In this document: positions 23,762-30,941 of the stretch, piece after piece
Layout of the letters: every line of letters starts with the position of its first letter
Position numbering within the stretch: position 1 is the stretch's first letter
Source: Flavobacteriales bacterium
Lineage (GTDB): Bacteria; Bacteroidota; Bacteroidia; Flavobacteriales_G; Salibacteraceae
Direction: 5' to 3'
Assembly: GCA_003499525.1 (NCBI GenBank)
Contig: DNTB01000065.1
Location: 1-30,941 of the forward strand
Length of the DNA: 30,941 nt
Program-made: the position numbers and the translations under genes
The notes under the pieces: generated by a model
The model's input: only the letters and a program-made list of their open reading frames with translations
Told to the model about the DNA's origin: nothing
The model's database searches: none

Positions 23762-25704
23762 CTCAATTCCTTTAAACCTTCCAGCATTCTTGTTATTCGC
23801 AGTACCTCTGCGACACTCCATGCCTGAGAAATAGATCCTCGGGCTGTATGTGGTGGGTCTCCGTCAAATATTTCAGACAAAGTTGAGATTCCTGCCTCAA
23901 ATAAATGTGGCTCTAGACCTTCTATCCATTCTTCAATCCAATCACTTCTCTCTTCGCCGTAGGTATGGAGCCATGATTCCGCTAAATGTCCCATCATCCA
24001 TAGCCATACTGTACCTTGATGGTACGTCTCATCTCTCTTTTGCTGATCACCTTCATAAACCCCTTTGTAGTTCGGGTTTTTTGGAGAAAGTGATCTTAAG
24101 CCTCTTGGTGTAAGAAGTTCATTTTTAACATGCCAAAGCACCGAGGCACACTGCTCAGGAGATAGCAGTTTATATGGTAGTGAACAGGCTATAATTTGAT
24201 TGGGCCGCATTGCATGATCTCGATATTCTCCATAGACATAGTCTGCGAGGTATTCCGAATCAGAAATCCAATATCTATTCACAAAACTGTCTTCAATCTT
24301 TTTCTTCACATCCTGCAGATCATTGGCCCAATCTGAATTTGAGTCAGAAACATCATTCAACATGAAACAAACAGCATTGTACCATAATGCACTTATCTCA
24401 ACAGGCTTACCAGGTCTTTGTGTAACCGGTCCGTCAGAAGTTACCGCATCCATCCAGGTTAGCGCTTTCCCTTCTATTTCAGCATGGATTAATCCATCAT
24501 CATCCATATAAATTCCATCATTCTTGCCATCGCGATAGGCGTAGAAGATTTCCTTTAGTGCTGACTTATAACGGTTTACAATCTTTTTGGGCTTCTCTTC
24601 GGCTTCAAGCAGTTTTTGGACTGCCCAAACAAACCACAAGCTGGCATCAACCGAGTTATAGGAAGCATTATTTCCAGTACCGATATTAGGAAACAATCCA
24701 TTATTAAAGTCTCTCAAGCTTGTTTGAAGAATGTCGTGAGCGGTATTAAAATCTCCTTCAGTTAAAGCAAGTCCAGGTATAGATATGAAGGTATCTCTCC
24801 CCCAATTCCCGAACCAATGCAAACCTGCACAAACAAATTTTCCTTCTTCCCGGTCTTCTATGAATTGCTGCGCTGCATTTCGCATGCAATTCATAAAATT
24901 TGATCTTGGAATCCGGGTTTTTAGTTCCGAACTGAAAGCTGCTTTCATATTTCCCGGAGCCGATTCAGAAGTGCCAGCAGTAAAATAGAGCACATCTCCT
25001 TCCTTCAGTTCCACCTCAAAATATCCAGGAACCCATAAATCTTCCTGATATGGGTACCCTCTTTCTTTCTCCTGACTGTATTCCACATTATAATTCCAAT
25101 CCGGAGCATGGACATATTTGTTCTTTCGACTCAATTGTATGAATAGTTCATCATACCCCTCGTACGGTTTAATGGCTACTCCATTATTCACAGTTCGGTA
25201 TCGGGTATTGATAAATACATTGGCCTTGCTCAAGTGATGATAGTTGCGAAATGCCAGAAAGGATGTAAGTCTCAGCTTGAACTTTTCTGGAGCTGAACCA
25301 ACCGTATATTTTACCAATAGTTTTTGATCATACGATTTTAAGAGCATCGATTTGTATAAGATGATGTCGCCTGCTCTGTACTTCCATTTTGGAATCGGCT
25401 CAGCCTCAAAAGAACTCAGATACTTATGCCCTTTTGGGTAATAGTGCATGGGATATTGATGAATTCCAAGGTTGAACTCTCCTCTGCTAGTTTGTATGGT
25501 TTCATCAAGTGTGCTCAAAAGGACATGCTTATCTCCATCTATTTGAGGTTGTGGAACAATAAGCAACCCATGATACTTGCGCGTTGGGCATTGGTTGAGC
25601 GTGGTACTCGAATAACCTCCATACCTGTTGCTCCGGATGATTTCCTTGTTTAGAGAATATCGTAGGTTAACAAGTTGGTTGTGATCAAATGAAATATAGT
25701 GCAT
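23758..25704 (-). CDS. glycogen debranching enzyme (amylo-alpha-1,6-glucosidase, GH133 type)
   Basis: The protein has 648 residues, the usual length for the bacterial/archaeal debranching family. The N-terminal domain (about 15-235) has RSNRYGGYSSTTLNQCPTRK followed by YHGLLIV, and the catalytic alpha/alpha barrel follows. Key segments are AGLHWFGNWGRDTFISIPGL (293-312, with Asp304), YNSVDASLWFVWAVQKLLEA (349-368) and TYHQGTVWLWMMGHLAESWL near the end. It removes alpha-1,6-linked branch stubs from glycogen in the cytoplasm, so it lets phosphorylase continue past branches. It is the first gene of the four-gene operon; its stop overlaps the next start (23758-23761). A -7-like box lies 17 bases upstream of its ATG. 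Confidence 0.92.
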   Translation of the reverse strand: MHYISFDHNQLVNLRYSLNKEIIRSNRYGGYSSTTLNQCPTRKYHGLLIVPQPQIDGDKHVLLSTLDETIQTSRGEFNLGIHQYPMHYYPKGHKYLSSFEAEPIPKWKYRAGDIILYKSMLLKSYDQKLLVKYTVGSAPEKFKLRLTSFLAFRNYHHLSKANVFINTRYRTVNNGVAIKPYEGYDELFIQLSRKNKYVHAPDWNYNVEYSQEKERGYPYQEDLWVPGYFEVELKEGDVLYFTAGTSESAPGNMKAAFSSELKTRIPRSNFMNCMRNAAQQFIEDREEGKFVCAGLHWFGNWGRDTFISIPGLALTEGDFNTAHDILQTSLRDFNNGLFPNIGTGNNASYNSVDASLWFVWAVQKLLEAEEKPKKIVNRYKSALKEIFYAYRDGKNDGIYMDDDGLIHAEIEGKALTWMDAVTSDGPVTQRPGKPVEISALWYNAVCFMLNDVSDSNSDWANDLQDVKKKIEDSFVNRYWISDSEYLADYVYGEYRDHAMRPNQIIACSLPYKLLSPEQCASVLWHVKNELLTPRGLRSLSPKNPNYKGVYEGDQQKRDETYHQGTVWLWMMGHLAESWLHTYGEERSDWIEEWIEGLEPHLFEAGISTLSEIFDGDPPHTARGSISQAWSVAEVLRITRMLEGLKELR

Positions 25705-25721
25705 AGATCAAATTTACTCGG

Positions 25722-25729
25722 CAAAAGTA
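25722..25729 (-). promoter_or_regulatory. candidate -7 box of the glycogen operon promoter
   Basis: The minus strand reads TACTTTTG, a full match to TAnnTTTG, 17 bases before the ATG of the debranching-enzyme gene. A TTTG lies upstream but 26 bases away rather than about 18-21, so the -33 element is weak or absent. That could mean an activator or an alternative sigma factor is needed. Confidence 0.45.
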
Positions 25730-25793
25730 TAGGTACTTAGTGGTCTGATATTAGCCAAACGTTATGATATCGTTGAAGAATACAAAATTGAAA

Positions 25794-25826
25794 CACAAAA
25801 AAACCGATAAGGAAATCTTATCGGTT
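25794..25826 (-). terminator. rho-independent terminator of the ECF sigma gene
   Basis: A perfect 10-bp stem, AACCGATAAG (25802-25811) with CTTATCGGTT (25817-25826), encloses a 5-base loop. On the minus strand it is followed by a run of T (the A run before 25804). It lies 40 bases beyond the sigma-gene stop and separates that gene from the glycogen operon. On the plus strand there is no comparable T run. Confidence 0.8.
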
Positions 25827-25865
25827 ATAATATTGTTTAATAAATACCGCGTAAAGGTAAAACAA

Positions 25866-26369
25866 TTACACTCTAAACTCCTGCAGTTTACCATGTAAAA
25901 TCTTTCTCGCTTGATTAATCCTACTCTTCACTGTACCTATGGGGATGTTCATTTCATCAGCGATCTCATGGTACTTATACCCCTCAAAATGCATCATGAA
26001 TGGAATTCTTTTTTCATCGTTGAGTTCGTTCACTTTGTCCATGATAAATTCATAGTTCAATTCACTATCTGCTGTAACCTTCGCATGCTGAAACATCATT
26101 GTTCCGCTTTGCGTTTCATGTATTTCTGGAACGGCAACTGAGTTCTGAGCTCTTCGGTACCTGTTGATAAAGATGTTTCTTGTTATGGTGTATAACCACC
26201 CTTTAAGGTTTTTATCATATGTGAATTTTTCTCTATTCTTCATAGCAGAGTAAAGAGCTTCCTGCATGATATCTCTTGCATCTTCGTGGTTCATAGTAAG
26301 CTTAAATGCAAAGTTGAGTAGTGAAGGGGCGTGTAGGGTTAACTTGTTGTTGAATTCTATGGCTGTCAT
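25866..26369 (-). CDS. ECF-type RNA polymerase sigma factor
   Basis: The protein has 167 residues from ATG 26367-26369 (MTAIEFNNKLTLHAPSLLNF). The frame is open to 26441, but the extra 24 codons would run through a good promoter, so the shorter start is preferred. Region 2 contains HEDARDIMQEALYSAMKNRE and KGWLYTITRNIFINRYRR, and region 4 contains IPFMMHFEGYKYHEIADEMN and IPIGTVKSRINQARKIL. No anti-sigma gene is adjacent. The short, acidic sigma factors of this kind without neighbours are common in Bacteroidota, and their regulation is often unknown. It has its own promoter and terminator and lies just upstream of the glycogen operon, so control of that operon is possible but unproven. Confidence 0.92.
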   Translation of the reverse strand: MTAIEFNNKLTLHAPSLLNFAFKLTMNHEDARDIMQEALYSAMKNREKFTYDKNLKGWLYTITRNIFINRYRRAQNSVAVPEIHETQSGTMMFQHAKVTADSELNYEFIMDKVNELNDEKRIPFMMHFEGYKYHEIADEMNIPIGTVKSRINQARKILHGKLQEFRV

Positions 26370-26399
26370 TTTGTTTAGGTTTTGATTGAAAAACTTAGA

Positions 26400-26430
26400 C
26401 AAATGTATTTTGTTTAAGTATACAAAGCAA
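26400..26430 (-). promoter_or_regulatory. Bacteroidota-type promoter of the second ECF sigma gene
   Basis: On the minus strand TTG (26430-26428) is followed by 20 bases and TACATTTG (26407-26400), a full match to TAnnTTTG. The leader to ATG 26369 is about 25-30 bases. It fixes the start codon of the sigma gene. Confidence 0.65.
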
Positions 26431-26482
26431 GTGTTAAACAAAATATTTTTGATTTATTTACATTTCTACCTTGTTCGAATCG

Positions 26483-26490
26483 TACTTTTG
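26483..26490 (+). promoter_or_regulatory. -7-like box immediately before the divergent barrel gene
   Basis: TACTTTTG is a full TAnnTTTG match, only 4 bases before the GTG start at 26495. If it is the real promoter, the transcript begins at or near the start codon and would be leaderless. No TTTG lies about 18-21 bases upstream. Confidence 0.35.
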
Positions 26491-26494
26491 ATGA

Positions 26495-27541
26495 GTGATT
26501 GTCCTTCGAAACGTTTTTATAGCAAGGGGTTTGGCACTTTTCATATTCCTTCCTCTTTTTTCAGTTGGACAGAAGACGGACACGTTGATTCACAGAAACG
26601 GGAACATTCTGAAAGGAGAAATCAAAAAAATTGACCTCGGGATCATTTATTACAAGATGACCGGCATGGGGACAATTAAAGTCCAGTTGGATAAGGTTTC
26701 TTCTTTTAAATCAAGGAAATACTTTGAAGTAGTCATGGAGTCGGGCGAAGTATTCTATGGAAGTATAGATACTACGAATAAGGTCGGAATGGTTCGAATT
26801 CTAACTACAGAATCAGAAGTAATGACTTCAATTCTTAGAATAATTGAAGTTTATCCGATCAAATCAAATTTCTGGTCTAGAACTTCAGGCAGGTTTGATG
26901 TTGGATTTAATTATACAAAAGCAAGCAGAATTGCGCGAGTTTCGTACTCCGGTAATATTGGCTATCGCACCCGTCAGTTGTATGCTCGATTTGCCTGGGA
27001 CGGACTGCAGACTTTTCAGGATGCCGATACTACTACTTTTCTAACAAGTCGATTGAATCTTCTACTCACCGTTCAAAAGCGAATGCGTGAAAAATGGTAT
27101 TATACCGCATATTTAGGTAGCAATGAGAACACTGAGCTGGGCTTGAACTTAAGAATATATGTCGGAGCAGGTGTGGTTAATGATTTTATCCACACCAATA
27201 AAAACAGACTTTTTTGGATTGCAGCAATATCACCAAATACTGAATCATCCGCTGAAAATGTAGATACCTACAATGTTGAAGGCCAATTCGCATTGAATTA
27301 TAGATATTTCAAATACTCCACTCCTGAACTTCATTTGGATACAGACATTCAGTTTATCCCAAGTATAAATGAATGGGGTCGATACCGATTAAATTACAAT
27401 CTAGATGTCAGTGTAGAGGTAATCTATAATTTCTACGTCGGCACTCAATTGTACTACAACTTTGATAACCAACCGGCAGGTGAACAAGCATCAACAGATG
27501 ACTGGGGGTTAACCATGACTGTTGGCTATTCGTTTAACTAA
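26495..27541 (+). CDS. outer-membrane barrel protein (DUF481-like) with N-terminal small beta domain
   Basis: The protein has 348 residues using GTG at 26495, the only start that gives a full signal peptide (VIVLRNVFIARGLALFIFLP, cleaved near VGQ). Residues about 27-115 contain repeated Sm-like beta segments (DTLIHRNGNILKGEIKKIDL, then ESGEVFYGSIDTTN). From about 130 barrel strands follow (GRFDVGFNYTKASRIARVSY, WYYTAYLGSNENTELGLNLR, LNYNLDVSVEVIYNFYVGTQ), ending LTMTVGYSFN. That resembles DUF481, a family of outer-membrane proteins of poorly known role. It is transcribed away from the ECF sigma gene, with 125 bases between start codons. The start is uncertain because a promoter-like box lies only 4 bases upstream. 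Confidence 0.75.
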   Translation: MIVLRNVFIARGLALFIFLPLFSVGQKTDTLIHRNGNILKGEIKKIDLGIIYYKMTGMGTIKVQLDKVSSFKSRKYFEVVMESGEVFYGSIDTTNKVGMVRILTTESEVMTSILRIIEVYPIKSNFWSRTSGRFDVGFNYTKASRIARVSYSGNIGYRTRQLYARFAWDGLQTFQDADTTTFLTSRLNLLLTVQKRMREKWYYTAYLGSNENTELGLNLRIYVGAGVVNDFIHTNKNRLFWIAAISPNTESSAENVDTYNVEGQFALNYRYFKYSTPELHLDTDIQFIPSINEWGRYRLNYNLDVSVEVIYNFYVGTQLYYNFDNQPAGEQASTDDWGLTMTVGYSFN

Positions 27542-27633
27542 GCCTTACCTTCTATCTCATTTTATTTCCTCCAATAAAATTGTGCATTGTGGCCTTTGGT
27601 AGTCATTCTAAATTGATCCGAAAATCTAATTTC

Positions 27634-30600
27634 ATGAAGAAAACTGTTCTCTTTTTACTGCTCATTGGATGTGCATTTGCTTACGCACAGCAGACAACCA
27701 CCCCCGATGCACTTATGCTCCGATTTCCGGATGTGAGTGAAAATGAAATCACATTTGTTTATGCCGAAGACATCTGGACAGCTCCGAAATCTGGGGGGCT
27801 AGCTCGAAGAATTTCATCTAATACAGGAATGGAAGCCTTTCCTAAATTCTCTCCTGACGGGAAAACCATCGCTTTCATGGGGAAATACGATGGAAATAAT
27901 GACATCTATACCATTTCCAACGAAGGAGCTGGTCTGCAACGTGTTACTTACCATCCGGGGACAGATATGGTTATTGATTGGAATCCAAACGGTGAGGATA
28001 TTCTGTTCTCTTCTCGCAGAATGTCACCTTCCAGAAGGTTTTCTCAATTCTTTACTATTTCAAGCAAGGGTGGTAATGCCGAAAGATTACCTCTTTTTTT
28101 CATTGAACTGGGTTCTTTCAATGAAGACGGCAGCAAACTGGCCTACCAATACTTAAACAGACAGTTCAGAACCTGGAAAAGATACCAGGGCGGTACGGCC
28201 AGCAACTTGTATATATATGACTTCAAAGAAGGTAAGTCCACTCAAATAACCACCTACGAAGGAACTGATGCACTCCCAATGTGGAAGGAAGACCGCATAT
28301 ATTTCCTGAGTGACCGTGGTGAAAATCACAAACTCAATATTTGGTCATACCTGATATCAGATGGTTCATTCAGGCAGGAGACCAGATTTAAAGAATACGA
28401 TGTCAAATGGCCAAGCATGGGCCCTGATGATATTGTTATGGAGAATGGAGGAAAACTTTATCTCTACAATTTCGACACCCGCCAACTCACTCAGGTCGAA
28501 ATTTCGGTTCCGTCTGAGCATATCCAAACGCGGCCGTCAATGAAAGAAATGTCAAAAAACATCAACTCCTATGAGATTTCTCCAAATGGTAAACGAGCCT
28601 TGTTCGATGCACGGGGAGACATTTTTACTGTTCCAGCAGAGGATGGAATTACCCTTAACCTCACCTATTCTTCTGGTGTCGCTGAGCATTCACCACATTG
28701 GTCTCCTGATGGAAAATATATTGCCTATTTATCAGATAAATCTGGAGAATATCAAATCATGCTTCAAAAATCTGATGGATCAGAAGAAGCGCGGCCATTG
28801 ACCAAAAATCTAAAGGGTTACAACACCTTTCTGCGTTGGTCACCAGACAGTGAGAAAATAGCCTTTAGAAATTATGACGGGTCAGTGCATTATGTGAAAA
28901 TCGAATCAGGCCAGGTCACTGAGGTGGACAGAAACCGATATGGAAGAATTACTGATTTTTCGTGGTCTCCTGACAGTAAATGGCTAACCTACTCCAAAAC
29001 ATCGGATGATATGCAAGGTGTTGTAGTTCTATATAACCTGGATAATAAATCTGTAACATCTGTAACCCCTGCATACTACTCTTCACGAAGCCCTGTTTTT
29101 GATCAGGAAGGCAAGTACTTATTTTACGTACAAGACAGATCATTTACTCCTGTTTACTCCCCATATGACAACACTTGGGCATACGCCAATGCCTCCATGA
29201 TTATGGCTTTGCCGCTTGAAAAGAGTACCCCTTCTATTCTTCTCCAAGAAAATGATATGGAGGAAATCAAAGAGGACGAAAAGACGGAAGAGAATTCAGA
29301 CACAAAGGATAAAAAGAAGGGCAAAGACGATAAAGAAGAAAAGGAGGACAATGATATCAAGATAGATTTTGACGGCATTCTCACAAGGTCAGAAATTCTG
29401 CCCATGGAGGGCGGTAGATATGGAGGAATGTCCACTGCCAAGGGAAAACTATTTTACATTTCCGCAAAACTCAGAGGAGTTGGAGGGGGTTCACGCTCGG
29501 GCTCTGACCTGATGGTATTTGATCTAAAAAAGAAAGAATCCAAAGAGGTAATTGGAGGTGTTCGTGGATACGAACTATCCTCCAGCGGAGATAAGATTCT
29601 CTACTCTTCCAATGGCGATTACTTCATCATCGACGCATCACCAGGGCAAAAACCAGGTGATGGTAAAGTGAATTTAACAGATGTAAAATCAGTTGTGGAT
29701 CCAAAGGAAGAATGGAATCAGATTTTCTATGAAGCCTGGAGGTATCAGAGAGATTTCTTTTATGATAAAAACATGCATCGGGTAGATTGGGATGCAATGA
29801 AGAAAAGATATGAAAAGCTCCTTCCCTATTGCAGCAGCAGAAGCGATCTGAATTACATCATTGGCGAGATGATAGGAGAACTCAATGTAGGTCATGCCTA
29901 TGTCGGAGGCGGAGATCTTGAAAGGTCAAAATACATTGGAGTTGGAATGCTGGGAGCGGACATAAGCAGCGAAGGAGATCATGCGGTCCGAATAGATAGA
30001 ATCATCGAAACGGCCCCTTGGGATGTCGATGAGAGATCTCCATTGAAAGAACCTGGTGTTGATGTAGCTGAAGGAAGCTATATCGTGGCCATCAATCATA
30101 TACCGGTAGAATCATCGGTTTCACCTTATGCATCATTTCAAGGATTAAATGGCAAAACAGTCATCTTATCCGTGGCAAGCGATGCCAATGGAAAAGACGC
30201 CAATGATGTTCAGGTTACCTTATTGAGCAGTGAATCTGCCCTTCGTAACAGAGCCTGGATAGAACAAAACCGACGGTATGTAGAAGAGAAAACGAATGGC
30301 AGATGCGGATACATTTATGTACCCAATACTGGAATCAATGGACAAAATGAACTCTTTAGAATGTACCAGGCTCAGTTTGCCAAGGATGCACTGATCGTCG
30401 ACGAAAGATGGAACAGTGGCGGACAAATTCCAGATCGATTCATCGAGTTACTAAATAGACCCATAACCAGCTACTTCGTATCAAGGGATTTCGAACCATT
30501 CAGAGTGCCTTTTGTAGGCAACAGCGGCCCGAAAGTAATGCTGGCCAATGAATGGGCAGGTTCAGGCGGTGATGCCTTTCCTTATTACTTCAAACACAGC

Positions 30601-30915
30601 AAGGTTGGGCCTGTGGTAGGGAAAAGAACCTGGGGAGGCCTTGTTGGGATTAGCGGTTTACCTCCACTTTTGGATGGTGGCTTTTTGTCCTCACCGAACT
30701 TTGCATTTTTCAACCTAGATGGCGATTGGGAAGTAGAAGGATATGGTGTTGACCCCGACTATGAAGTGGATAATATGCCAGAAGATGTTTATAAAGGAGT
30801 TGACAATCAATTAGATAAGGCAATTGAGCTTATCAATCAATCACTTGAAAACAACCCGCCTGTGGGACCAAAAATCCCCGCCTATCCGGACAAAACGGGC
30901 ATTGGTAATGAATAA
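27634..30915 (+). CDS. tricorn-like peptidase (beta-propeller, PDZ, peptidase S41), exported
   Basis: The protein has 1093 residues from ATG 27634. The frame extends to 27580 but this start gives the signal peptide MKKTVLFLLLIGCAFAYA. Residues about 25-540 contain PD40/TolB-like propeller repeats (FPKFSPDGKTIAFMGKYDGN, HSPHWSPDGKYIAYLSDKSG). A charged Glu/Asp/Lys linker (543-574) joins them to more propeller blades, then a helical part (about 690-755) with ELNVGHAY (His754), a PDZ domain (about 775-860) and the S41 core. The S41 core has VDERWNSGGQIPDRFIELLN and WAGSGGD with the nucleophile Ser977. WEVEGYGVDPD (Glu1033/1035) may hold the glutamate. This matches the archaeal tricorn-protease layout. 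It would degrade peptides outside the cytoplasm. Full length is intact, ending 26 bases before the window end. Confidence 0.92.
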   Translation: MKKTVLFLLLIGCAFAYAQQTTTPDALMLRFPDVSENEITFVYAEDIWTAPKSGGLARRISSNTGMEAFPKFSPDGKTIAFMGKYDGNNDIYTISNEGAGLQRVTYHPGTDMVIDWNPNGEDILFSSRRMSPSRRFSQFFTISSKGGNAERLPLFFIELGSFNEDGSKLAYQYLNRQFRTWKRYQGGTASNLYIYDFKEGKSTQITTYEGTDALPMWKEDRIYFLSDRGENHKLNIWSYLISDGSFRQETRFKEYDVKWPSMGPDDIVMENGGKLYLYNFDTRQLTQVEISVPSEHIQTRPSMKEMSKNINSYEISPNGKRALFDARGDIFTVPAEDGITLNLTYSSGVAEHSPHWSPDGKYIAYLSDKSGEYQIMLQKSDGSEEARPLTKNLKGYNTFLRWSPDSEKIAFRNYDGSVHYVKIESGQVTEVDRNRYGRITDFSWSPDSKWLTYSKTSDDMQGVVVLYNLDNKSVTSVTPAYYSSRSPVFDQEGKYLFYVQDRSFTPVYSPYDNTWAYANASMIMALPLEKSTPSILLQENDMEEIKEDEKTEENSDTKDKKKGKDDKEEKEDNDIKIDFDGILTRSEILPMEGGRYGGMSTAKGKLFYISAKLRGVGGGSRSGSDLMVFDLKKKESKEVIGGVRGYELSSSGDKILYSSNGDYFIIDASPGQKPGDGKVNLTDVKSVVDPKEEWNQIFYEAWRYQRDFFYDKNMHRVDWDAMKKRYEKLLPYCSSRSDLNYIIGEMIGELNVGHAYVGGGDLERSKYIGVGMLGADISSEGDHAVRIDRIIETAPWDVDERSPLKEPGVDVAEGSYIVAINHIPVESSVSPYASFQGLNGKTVILSVASDANGKDANDVQVTLLSSESALRNRAWIEQNRRYVEEKTNGRCGYIYVPNTGINGQNELFRMYQAQFAKDALIVDERWNSGGQIPDRFIELLNRPITSYFVSRDFEPFRVPFVGNSGPKVMLANEWAGSGGDAFPYYFKHSKVGPVVGKRTWGGLVGISGLPPLLDGGFLSSPNFAFFNLDGDWEVEGYGVDPDYEVDNMPEDVYKGVDNQLDKAIELINQSLENNPPVGPKIPAYPDKTGIGNE

Positions 30916-30941
30916 AGACAAAGAAGCCGTCTCGATAACAA

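Noticed and set aside
23762..23821. Upstream extension of the GT4 gene by 20 codons
   Set aside because: It overlaps the debranching-enzyme end, lacks family character, and the ATGA overlap at 23758-23761 supports the shorter start.
26370..26441. Upstream extension of the second ECF sigma gene by 24 codons
   Set aside because: The promoter TTG-N20-TACATTTG lies inside it, so transcription would start after that start codon.

Overview
The window reads as a chromosomal segment of a Bacteroidota bacterium, most likely from the Cytophagales or a related marine order (order-level placement is inference). The evidence is a protein with a gliding-motility-type C-terminal domain, a TonB-dependent receptor with a carboxypeptidase-regulatory-like N-terminal domain, several TAnnTTTG -7 boxes, no clear Shine-Dalgarno sequences, many lipoproteins and beta-barrel outer-membrane proteins, and a moderate-to-low GC content.

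Left part (1-7400): The window opens inside the 3' end of an IS1595-type insertion sequence. It has cut off a small outer-membrane-protein gene on the minus strand. Two paralogous membrane-bound hybrid histidine kinases (minus strand) then flank a plus-strand pair, an outer-membrane beta-barrel gene and a lipoprotein gene, and a decayed lipoprotein locus with an in-frame stop and a poly-A frameshift. A LolA-like gene with a good Bacteroidota promoter follows.

Middle (7450-17055): A lipoprotein dipeptidyl peptidase III (M49) is coupled to a hotdog thioesterase. Next comes a protein with two SPOR-like repeats and a C-terminal lysine tail. On the minus strand lie an ECF sigma factor overlapping a membrane protein that looks like an anti-sigma factor with PKD and CHU_C domains, a seven-helix ceramidase-like (CREST) hydrolase, and a barrel protein. 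A TonB-dependent receptor runs the other way.

Right part (17057-25704): A tightly packed minus-strand four-gene glycogen/alpha-glucan operon runs in the order debranching enzyme, GT4 glycosyltransferase, GH57 glucanase/glucanotransferase, then a 1407-residue fusion of a GT3-type glycogen synthase with an alpha-glucan phosphorylase. Synthesis, branching or debranching, and phosphorolysis of one polymer would therefore be co-expressed, with two opposing activities on one chain. Upstream lie a second ECF sigma factor with its own promoter and terminator, a divergent barrel protein, and a tricorn-like S41 protease.

No stretch over 300 bases lacks a gene or gene remnant. The longest clean gaps are 655-922, 2711-2951 and 6524-6734. 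No tRNA, rRNA or CRISPR array was seen.
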